Part shown: one piece after another, positions 1 through 5,431 of the stretch
Layout of the letters: the number at the start of each line of letters is the position of its first letter
Position numbering within the stretch: the stretch's first letter is position 1
Assembly: GCA_038324385.1 (NCBI GenBank)
Contig: JBBQHX010000188.1
Coordinates: 1-7,310, forward strand
Direction: 5' to 3'
Source of the DNA: JBBQHX01 sp038324385
GTDB lineage: Bacteria; Gemmatimonadota; Gemmatimonadetes; Gemmatimonadales; Gemmatimonadaceae
Length of the DNA stretch: 7,310 nt
The notes under the pieces: model-generated
Database searches by the model: none
Told to the model about the DNA's origin: nothing
The model's input: only the letters and a program-made list of their open reading frames with translations
Made by a program: the position numbers and the translations under genes

Positions 1-2
1 CG

Positions 3-713
3 TTCCCTCGGCACCAGTCGTGGCGCCCGGACTGGGTGATCATCCGCTCGCTATTCCGCTACGGCCTGCCGACCGGGATCCAGGGGATCGCGATGAACAT
101 CGGCGGCGTGCTGATGCTGGCGTTCGTCGGCTCGCTGCCACAGAGCGCGGCGGCGCAGGCGGCGTTTGCCGTCGGCTACTCGCAGCTTTTCTCGCTGGTG
201 ACGTGGACGTCGGTCGGTCTGATGGGCGCGGCCGCCGCGGTGGCCGGTCAGAACCTGGGCGCGGGCAACCCGCAGCGTGCTGTCGACGGCGTGCGGGTCG
301 CGGCGCGGATCGGCTTCGCCGGTGCCGCGACGATCGGCCTCGCCTTCTTCTTCATCCCCGGCCAACTGCTCGCCGTCTTCGGCATGAACGAGCCAGGGGT
401 GGTGCAGATCGGCGTGCAACTGCTGCGCGTGCTGAGCGTCTCGGGATTGTTCATCGCCGTCGCGTTGACCTATACCGGCGGACTGCAGGGCACGGGCGAC
501 ACCAGGAGTCCGCTCTACATCTCGATCATCTCACAGGTGGTCGTGCCGCTGGGGATCTGTTTCGTCATCCAGCAGACCTCGACCCTCGACCCGATGGACA
601 TCTGGATCGCGATCCTGATCGGGCACATCATCCGCTGCGTGCTGAGCGTGGTCCGCTTCAACCAGGAGCGGTGGCGCAGCATCGTCGTCGACATCGGGCC
701 GACGGCGCGATAG
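3..713 (+). CDS. MATE family efflux transporter, C-terminal half (5' truncated)
   Basis: The reading frame is open to the left edge of the window, so this is the C-terminal 236 residues of a longer protein; the GTG at 36 is an internal Val codon, not a start. The visible part has about six hydrophobic segments (near residues 20-45, 60-80, 100-122, 138-160, 174-196 and 200-218), which fits the second half of a 12-helix MATE (multidrug and toxic compound extrusion) transporter. The segment GQNLGAGNPQRA (residues 82-93) is the conserved loop motif of the family, and GGLQGTGDTRSP further on is also typical. MATE proteins sit in the inner membrane and export cationic drugs or metabolites using Na+ or H+ gradients; the substrate cannot be told from sequence. 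The gene ends with TAG and runs into a hairpin. It faces a minus-strand small ORF and shows no link to the downstream genes. Confidence 0.9.
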   Translation, partial: FPRHQSWRPDWVIIRSLFRYGLPTGIQGIAMNIGGVLMLAFVGSLPQSAAAQAAFAVGYSQLFSLVTWTSVGLMGAAAAVAGQNLGAGNPQRAVDGVRVAARIGFAGAATIGLAFFFIPGQLLAVFGMNEPGVVQIGVQLLRVLSVSGLFIAVALTYTGGLQGTGDTRSPLYISIISQVVVPLGICFVIQQTSTLDPMDIWIAILIGHIIRCVLSVVRFNQERWRSIVVDIGPTAR

Positions 714-761
714 GCGGCGTCCTCCGCCTGACGCCGCGGCCCGGCGCTCCGTCGGCGTCAG
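714..761. terminator. Two overlapping hairpins between convergent gene ends, possible bidirectional terminator
   Basis: Directly after the MATE stop codon, GCGGCGTC (714-721) can pair with GACGCCGC (730-737) around an 8-nt loop. CTGACGCCG (728-736) can instead pair with CGGCGTCAG (753-761) around a 16-nt loop. The middle arm is shared, so only one hairpin can form at a time. Both are perfect, GC-rich stems. The second overlaps the stop codon (758-760) of the minus-strand small ORF. No T-run follows on either strand, so a classical intrinsic terminator is not proven. Confidence 0.45.
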
Positions 762-925
762 ACGTCCTGCGTATCGGCGTCGTCGCGATCGCCTTCGGCC
801 TTGGGCGGATCGTCGAGCGAGGCGATGTCCTGGCCCGCGTCCTCGAGCGGTGTGGTCGGACGCACTGGAACGGGCGCGTCCTGATCATCGGCGAACTTCG
901 GGCTCTTGCGGCTCTCGTCTGGCAT
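758..925 (-). CDS. Hypothetical small acidic protein, 55 aa
   Basis: I do not recognise this protein. The frame starts at ATG (923-925) and ends at TGA (758-760). Its composition is coherent: 13 Asp and 3 Glu against 6 Arg/Lys (net charge about -10), many Pro and Ala, one Phe, and no Cys, Trp or Tyr. It is therefore probably soluble and disordered. By my count 43 of the 54 codons after the start end in G or C, similar to the neighbouring real genes, whereas opposite-strand shadows here are Arg-rich. The frame continues upstream of this ATG, but that part is Arg-rich and shadow-like, so I chose the internal ATG. There is no clear Shine-Dalgarno. It lies 125 bp downstream of the amidohydrolase pair on the same strand and could be reached by read-through. 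A chance ORF remains possible. Confidence 0.45.
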   Translation of the reverse strand: MPDESRKSPKFADDQDAPVPVRPTTPLEDAGQDIASLDDPPKAEGDRDDADTQDV

Positions 926-1050
926 CGGGGCACCGGGGCGGGGTGTGAACCGGCGGCGGCCGCGCCTCGCGCGATCCGCTCGGGAACGCTGGGCAGGATC
1001 GGCAACAATGCGGCCACCCGACACGGGCTCGCGCGGTATGGCGCCGATGA
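926..1050. other. Intergenic spacer, no gene recognised
   Basis: This 125-bp gap lies between the amidohydrolase stop codon (TAG at 1051-1053 on the minus strand) and the start of the small acidic ORF. The only structure I see is a weak CCCG-ACA-CGGG hairpin (1017-1027), too short to call a terminator. There is no convincing promoter for the small ORF. Confidence 0.4.
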
Positions 1051-2190
1051 CTACCGCGGAAAGGCGGACGCGTCGAGGCCGGGGACGATGGCGAGCGCAT
1101 TCCGATAGTAGATCTTCTGCAGCACCTCGTCCGACAGTCCGAGCCCGTACATCCCCCAGAACGCGTGCCGTTTGCGATACCACGGGAAGTACTCGTCGTT
1201 CGTCTCGAAGATGCGGAAGTAGACCGCGAACTCGTCCTGCCCGCCAAACGTGTCCTTCCCCATCAGGATTCGGTCCTGATACTTGGTGAAGAACTCCCGC
1301 CCGGCTCGCGGCTGCCGGCCGATCTCATAGAGTGCCGCCGCGACCTCGACGTACATGTTCGGGATGCTGTCGAGCGTGCGGCCGAGCCGGCCGAGGTCCT
1401 GTCCGAGCCAGGAGAGGTGCGCGCTGATGAACTTCGTGTTCGCGTGGCGCTTGAACATCCGGTGCTGTTCGGCCATCAGCGAGTCGAAGGGCGGATACTT
1501 GTCGGCGGGGCGCGTGCGGCCGGGAAAGAGCGTCAGCTCCAGATATCGTTCGTTATGCTCGTCCAGCGGCTCGAAGAACGCCGCCGGTTCGGCGGTGTGG
1601 ATGAGTACCGGGATGCCTAACGTCCCGGCCATCTCCCAGATCGGGGCGAGGCGCGGGTCGTCAGTGCGGACGCGGGTGCTGTCGGACCAGTAGACGTCCA
1701 TCCCGAGATTCTTGAAGATCTTCAGACCTACCGCGCCGCCCTGCTTCACGTCGCGCTCGAGCTGGGCCGCGGCGTCGCGAGCGAAGTTCGGCTCGTTGAT
1801 CCGGTTCCAGTCGATGTTCGCGAAGACGGCGAACCGGCCGGGAAACTTCGCGCGCGCGTTGCGTACCTGCGCCGCCAACTGCTCGCCCGAGCCGCCGCTG
1901 AGATTGATCATTGTCCGCAGCCCGATCCGGTCCATCTCCTCGACCAGCGCACCGAGCACCGAGTCGGGGCGCGTCAGGTTCTGGTGGCCGTGGATGTCGA
2001 TGAACGGGAACTTCGCCCGCCGCACGAGCGTCTCCGTGGTCACCAGCATCGACCGCGGCTCGTACTGCTCGAGCGTCATCGAGGCGGGCCGTTCCTGTTC
2101 GTTGCGGCGGACCTGGGCCGACGCGGTCGCGCCGAACGCCAGCGACGCGCCGACGCCCAGCAGGGCCAGTCTGGCGACGGCACTGCTCAT
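1051..2190 (-). CDS. Exported amidohydrolase, Amidohydro_2 family
   Basis: This 379-residue protein has the metal-dependent TIM-barrel hydrolase layout of the Amidohydro_2 (ACMSD-like) family. The metal-site motifs appear in order: Asp65-Ile-His67-Gly-His69 at the end of strand 1, Lys157 in GLKIFKN, His198 in VLIHTAEP, His258 in FISAHLSW and Asp313 in LMGKDTFG. These should bind one or two divalent metals that activate water for hydrolysis or decarboxylation; the substrate is unknown. Residues 1-25 form a Sec signal peptide with likely cleavage at ATASA|Q, so the enzyme acts outside the cytoplasm, unlike classical cytosolic ACMSD. The ATG overlaps the stop of the upstream amidohydrolase by 4 bases (ATGA), and GAGGGAGG lies 6 nt before it, so the start is well supported and translational coupling is likely. 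The final acidic motif reads GKD rather than the more usual GTD or GSD. Confidence 0.92.
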   Translation of the reverse strand: MSSAVARLALLGVGASLAFGATASAQVRRNEQERPASMTLEQYEPRSMLVTTETLVRRAKFPFIDIHGHQNLTRPDSVLGALVEEMDRIGLRTMINLSGGSGEQLAAQVRNARAKFPGRFAVFANIDWNRINEPNFARDAAAQLERDVKQGGAVGLKIFKNLGMDVYWSDSTRVRTDDPRLAPIWEMAGTLGIPVLIHTAEPAAFFEPLDEHNERYLELTLFPGRTRPADKYPPFDSLMAEQHRMFKRHANTKFISAHLSWLGQDLGRLGRTLDSIPNMYVEVAAALYEIGRQPRAGREFFTKYQDRILMGKDTFGGQDEFAVYFRIFETNDEYFPWYRKRHAFWGMYGLGLSDEVLQKIYYRNALAIVPGLDASAFPR

Positions 2191-3935
2191 CGCTGGCCTC
2201 CCTCATACTTGATGACGCCGCCGACGATGGTGTAGACAACGCGCGTGGCGGGAATCGCTGCTTCGGGCACCGTCATGATGTCCTGTGAGAGCACGGTGAT
2301 GTCGGCGTACTTGCCGGGCGTGATCGAGCCGAGCTCCGCTTCCTGGAAGCTCGCGTACGCATTGTTGAGCGTGTACGCCTGCAGCGCCTCGGCTCGCGTG
2401 AGGCGCTGCTCGGGGGTGAAGACGGTTCCGTCGCGGGTAACACGTGCCACCATTCCGTGGAAGCTGGCGATCGGGTCGATGTTCTCAACCGGGGTGTCGG
2501 TGCCGTTGGTGACGATGACCCCGCTATCCCAGAGCGACCGAAAGAGATAGGACTGGGTCGTCGTTCGTTCCGGGCCGAGCTTGGCGGGAATCCACGGCGC
2601 GTCGGACACGGTGTGGATCCCCTGCATCGACGCGATGACGCCGAGCTCGCGAAAGCGCGGCAGGTCCGACGGGGCGATGTGCTGCGCGTGCTCGATCCGC
2701 CACCGCAGGTCGGCGCGACCCGGGTTGGCGGCGAAGATCTTCTCGTAGACGTCGAGCGTCTCGCGATTGGCGCGGTCACCGATCGCGTGCGTGTTCACCT
2801 GATAGCCGTGGCGGATCGCCAGGGCGGCGACGCTCGTCAGGCTCTCGACCGATTCGAGGGCGAGTCCCGAGCTGCGCGGCAGATCGGCGTACGGCTCGAG
2901 CAGCCAGGCGCCGTGCGAGCCGAGCGCCCCGTCGATCTGGCGCTTGATGGAGCGCACCGTGAGATAGCCGTTGCCGTGGCCGGTCATACGATAGCGCGGC
3001 AGCAGGCTGTCCATGCGCGCCAGCGGCTCGCCGCGCACCATGACGTTGAGCCGCACCGGAAGCTCACCGGCGTCGGCAAGCGTGCGGAACAGGTCGATGG
3101 TTCCGAAGCCGGAGCCGGCATCGTGAAACGAAGTGATTCCTTTCGACAGTGCGTCGGCGCCCGCCAGTTCGACGACGCGCCGCGCCGCCGCCTCACGATC
3201 CGCCGGCGACTGCCCTTCCGTACTCCGGGCGCGGGCGCCCCCCGTCAGGCGCTGCGCGGTTTCGCGGAGCATCCCCGTCGCGTTGCCGGCCGCGTCGCGG
3301 ACGATCTCCCCGCCCGAGGGATCGGCCGTCTCGCGCGTGATCCCCGCCAGCTCGATCGCCCGCCCGTTGACGAACGACGCGTGGCCGCTCGCATGCGTGA
3401 GCACCACCGGATTGTTCGGCGAGACCGCACTCAGCGACGCGTGCACCGGATTCCCCTCCACCGACGGCTCGGGCTGGTGGTCCCACTTCTCCTGATGCCA
3501 GCCTCGCCCCGCGATCCACTCGCCCGGAGCGGCCGTCGCCGCGGCGGCGGCCACCATCGCGACGATGTCATCCCACGTCCGCGCGGTGGTCAGGTCGAGT
3601 TGCAACTTCGACTGACCAAGCCCCATGAAGTGGCCGTGGCCTTCGATGAAGCCAGGCACGGCGAGCCGCCCCCCGAGGTCGATCACGCGGGTGGCCGGCG
3701 TTGCGAGCCGCTGGATCTCAGCGCTCGTCCCCACCGCCACGATGCGATCGCCGGCGATCGCCACCGCCTGTGCTTCCGGCGTGGTGGAATCGACCGTGAC
3801 GATGCGGCCGTTCGTGAGAATCAGCGTCGGTGGTGCGGACTGCTGCGCCTGAGCGCGTTCGCTGATCATCAGCGTTCCAGCGATCGCCAGCGTACTGAGG
3901 ATCCGGACGGAAAAGCGAGGCGAGGGCATGGGCAT
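2187..3935 (-). CDS. Exported amidohydrolase, Amidohydro_3 (YtcJ-like) family
   Basis: With the start chosen here the product is 582 residues. It begins with a Sec signal peptide (about residues 1-30, likely cleavage AQA|Q), followed by the small beta-sandwich start TLILTNGRIVTVD typical of amidohydrolases. Motifs of the YtcJ-like group follow: His100-Gly-His102 in PGFIEGHGHFMG, GRGWHQEKW (143-151), IKRQIDGALGS (330-340, with Lys331), His383 in THAIGDRAN, His416 in RIEHAQH and Asp480 in NGTDTP. The C-terminal GSITPGKYADITVL returns to the beta-sandwich. Relatives hydrolyse amide or similar C-N bonds with bound metals; the substrate here is unknown. The frame is open to 4319, but the upstream part is Arg/Pro-rich and would push the signal peptide inside the protein. 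I therefore use the ATG at 3935; the ATG at 3929 is an alternative. Neither has a clear Shine-Dalgarno. It is the first gene of a coupled pair with the 1051-2190 amidohydrolase. Confidence 0.92.
   Translation of the reverse strand: MPMPSPRFSVRILSTLAIAGTLMISERAQAQQSAPPTLILTNGRIVTVDSTTPEAQAVAIAGDRIVAVGTSAEIQRLATPATRVIDLGGRLAVPGFIEGHGHFMGLGQSKLQLDLTTARTWDDIVAMVAAAAATAAPGEWIAGRGWHQEKWDHQPEPSVEGNPVHASLSAVSPNNPVVLTHASGHASFVNGRAIELAGITRETADPSGGEIVRDAAGNATGMLRETAQRLTGGARARSTEGQSPADREAAARRVVELAGADALSKGITSFHDAGSGFGTIDLFRTLADAGELPVRLNVMVRGEPLARMDSLLPRYRMTGHGNGYLTVRSIKRQIDGALGSHGAWLLEPYADLPRSSGLALESVESLTSVAALAIRHGYQVNTHAIGDRANRETLDVYEKIFAANPGRADLRWRIEHAQHIAPSDLPRFRELGVIASMQGIHTVSDAPWIPAKLGPERTTTQSYLFRSLWDSGVIVTNGTDTPVENIDPIASFHGMVARVTRDGTVFTPEQRLTRAEALQAYTLNNAYASFQEAELGSITPGKYADITVLSQDIMTVPEAAIPATRVVYTIVGGVIKYEGGQR
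2197..2204 (-). promoter_or_regulatory. Strong Shine-Dalgarno of the second amidohydrolase
   Basis: On the minus strand the sequence reads GAGGGAGG, 6 nt before the ATG at 2190. It sits within the last codons (Glu-Gly-Gly) of the upstream amidohydrolase gene. It fixes the start codon and supports coupled translation across the ATGA overlap. Confidence 0.8.
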
Positions 3936-3964
3936 GGCAGCGGGACGGAGGCGCTCGATGGTGG

Positions 3965-3990
3965 GCGGCCGCTGGCGGCGGCGCGCCGCC
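3965..3990. repeat. GC-only palindromes in the leader of the amidohydrolase pair
   Basis: GCGGCCGC (3965-3972) and GGCGGCGCGCCGCC (3977-3990) are perfect palindromes, 30-55 bases upstream of the chosen start codon at 3935. In the leader RNA they could form short, stable, alternative hairpins. At this GC content they may also be chance. Confidence 0.3.
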
Positions 3991-4019
3991 TTCCGAAGTC
4001 CGCCCCAATAAGTCTCTCC

Positions 4020-4027
4020 GCAAGATA
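4020..4027 (-). promoter_or_regulatory. Candidate promoter box for the amidohydrolase pair
   Basis: The minus strand reads TATCTTGC about 85 nt upstream of the start codon at 3935. It partly resembles the TAnnTTTG -7 box of Bacteroidetes-type promoters and matches the TAGCTTGG box on the opposite strand of the same intergenic region. I see no convincing -33 or -35 partner. Confidence 0.3.
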
Positions 4028-4115
4028 CGGCCGGGCGAGGCGGGTCGCTGTCGCCCGCTGGGTGCGTGGCGGACGCGGGCGCCGATTCTGCTGGCGACTG
4101 GCCCGACTCGCGACG

Positions 4116-4123
4116 TAGCTTGG
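4116..4123 (+). promoter_or_regulatory. Candidate promoter box for the Tat-exported epimerase-like gene
   Basis: TAGCTTGG lies 51 nt upstream of the ATG at 4175, a sensible place for a short leader. It resembles TAnnTTTG with one mismatch in the fixed positions. The upstream element is poor (CTGG or TGGCGA about 18-21 nt before it), so this rests mainly on position and on similarity to the boxes at 4020-4027 and 7036-7043. Confidence 0.35.
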
Positions 4124-4164
4124 CGGAGGACCGGCTCCCGGCGCCGTCCGACCGTTTCTCACTC

Positions 4165-4169
4165 AGGAG
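4165..4169 (+). promoter_or_regulatory. Shine-Dalgarno AGGAG
   Basis: AGGAG lies 5 nt before the ATG at 4175. It selects this start over the open frame further upstream and places the twin-arginine motif at the protein's N-terminus. Confidence 0.8.
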
Positions 4170-4174
4170 TTCGC

Positions 4175-5347
4175 ATGCCGTCTCGCAGAAGCTTCCTCCG
4201 CACAACGGCGGCCGCAGGTGGCGCCCTCGCGCTCGGCGTCGGTCGGGATCTCGACGGGCAGGCCCAGGCTGCCCGCCCATCCGTGCCGGCCCCCGCCACC
4301 CGCCCGACCCAGCCCGCACCGCGCGCGATCAAGCTGCTGATCCTCGGCGGCACCGGCTTCATCGGTCCGTGGCAGGTTCGGTATGCGCAGGAACGCGGGC
4401 ACGACGTGACGATCTTCAACCGCGGCCGCAGCGCCCCGGGGATGTTTCCCGGCGTCGAGGAACTCACCGGCGACCGCTCGGCCAACCAACTCGACGCTCT
4501 GAAAGGACGCCGCTGGGACGCCGTCATCGACAACTCGGCCTCGCGCGCCGACGCCCCCAACTGGGTGCGCGACTCGGCCGGCCTGCTCAAGGATGCGGCC
4601 GATCAATATCTGTTCATCTCGACGCGATCGGTCTATCGCGATCTGAGCGCGGTGCCCGGCACGATCGACGCACCGCTACTCACGCCCGCGACCACGCCCG
4701 GCTGGACGAGCGACAAGCCCTATCCGTACGGGTTGGCGAAGGCCCTCGCCGAAGCCGAGGCGCGCAAGGCGTTCGGCGCACGCACGACCATCGTGCGGCC
4801 GGGGCTCATCGTCGGCCCCGGGGACGAGACCGATCGCTTCACCTACTGGCCCGTCCGCATCGAGCGCGGCGGCGAGATTCTGGCCCCGGGCAATCCGACG
4901 GAAGATCGCATTCAGGTGATCGACGTCCGCGACCTGTGCGAATGGGCCGTGCGCCTCTGCGAGACAAAGACGTACGGCACCTTCATGGGCGTCGGCCCCG
5001 AGAACGGCCGGTCGATCTCGGAGTTGCTCTATGGCATCGCCGCGGTGACGACGACGCCGCTGTCGTGGACCTGGGTGCCGCGGGAGTTCCTGGTGGCGCA
5101 GGGGCTACGGCCGTACGCCGAGATGCCCGTCTGGCGTCCGCCGACACCCGGCTTCGAGGGGTTCGCGCGCTTCGACCTGACGCGCGAGGTGGCCGCCGGC
5201 GCCACCTTCCGGTCGCTGGCCGACACGGCGCTGGCTACGCTCGCGTATCACCACTCGCGGCCGCCGGAGTTGCAGAAGCTGCGCGTCGGGGTGACGGCGG
5301 AGCGTGAGGCGGAAGTGCTGAAGGCATGGCACGCGAGTCGGGCGTAG
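4175..5347 (+). CDS. Tat-exported NAD-dependent epimerase/dehydratase-like protein (extended SDR)
   Basis: The 390-residue product opens with a twin-arginine signal, SRRSFLRT (residues 3-10), then an Ala/Gly-rich hydrophobic stretch and a Pro/Ala-rich linker to about residue 50. The mature part is an extended short-chain dehydrogenase/reductase. It has the Rossmann strand IKLLILGG with the nucleotide loop GGTGFIG (58-64), then TIFNRGR (79-85), whose Arg after strand 2 may favour NADP. FIST (147-150) puts Thr150 at the usual Ser/Thr catalytic position, and YGLAK (185-189) supplies catalytic Tyr185 and Lys189. The core is therefore intact and probably active on a sugar nucleotide or related carbonyl/hydroxyl substrate, which I cannot name. 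The C-terminal part (about 270-390) is the variable substrate domain. Tat export implies folding around a tightly held dinucleotide in the cytoplasm before translocation. AGGAG 5 nt upstream supports the start. The gene stands alone on its strand and converges on the S10 peptidase gene. Confidence 0.91.
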   Translation: MPSRRSFLRTTAAAGGALALGVGRDLDGQAQAARPSVPAPATRPTQPAPRAIKLLILGGTGFIGPWQVRYAQERGHDVTIFNRGRSAPGMFPGVEELTGDRSANQLDALKGRRWDAVIDNSASRADAPNWVRDSAGLLKDAADQYLFISTRSVYRDLSAVPGTIDAPLLTPATTPGWTSDKPYPYGLAKALAEAEARKAFGARTTIVRPGLIVGPGDETDRFTYWPVRIERGGEILAPGNPTEDRIQVIDVRDLCEWAVRLCETKTYGTFMGVGPENGRSISELLYGIAAVTTTPLSWTWVPREFLVAQGLRPYAEMPVWRPPTPGFEGFARFDLTREVAAGATFRSLADTALATLAYHHSRPPELQKLRVGVTAEREAEVLKAWHASRA

Positions 5348-5378
5348 CCTGCTCGTCAGGCAGCACCAGGCAGGAACG

Positions 5379-5413
5379 CGACGAGGGCGGCGCCGATGGC
5401 GCCGCCCTCGTCG
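5379..5413. terminator. Perfect 16-bp hairpin between convergent genes, likely bidirectional terminator
   Basis: The arms 5379-5394 and 5398-5413 are exact inverted complements (CGACGAGGGCGGCGCC on the left), separated by a GAT triloop. The hairpin starts 31 nt after the epimerase-like stop and lies 18 nt beyond the S10 stop on the other strand, so it can serve both transcripts. The sequence after it on the plus strand (TCGTTCGATTCCC) is only mildly T-rich and there is no T-run on the minus side. It may pause polymerase or protect 3' ends rather than act as a textbook intrinsic terminator. A smaller GCCTG/CAGGC hairpin (5347-5361) precedes it. Confidence 0.7.
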
Positions 5414-5431
5414 TCGTTCGATTCCCGTCGC

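Noticed and set aside
20..1108. A 362-codon plus-strand frame from the left edge through the MATE gene and the gap
   Set aside because: It is very Arg-rich with no domain, and overlaps a frame with clear MATE motifs.
2457..4118. A 553-codon open frame on the plus strand across the Amidohydro_3 gene
   Set aside because: It is Arg/Ala/Asp-rich with no recognisable domain and lies opposite a gene with clear catalytic motifs. Long antisense frames are expected in GC-rich DNA.
3936..4319. N-terminal extension of the Amidohydro_3 gene up to an ATG at 4319
   Set aside because: It would run under the divergent gene's start and promoter region and bury the signal peptide behind 128 Arg/Pro-rich residues.
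4066..5307. A 413-codon open frame on the plus strand, shifted relative to the epimerase-like gene
   Set aside because: The product is Arg-rich low-complexity sequence with no motifs. The alternative frame carries a Tat signal, Shine-Dalgarno and Rossmann motifs.
5357..5373. Direct repeat CAGGCAG (5357-5363 and 5367-5373)
   Set aside because: Only two 7-bp copies, next to a hairpin; too short to support a repeat family or attachment site.
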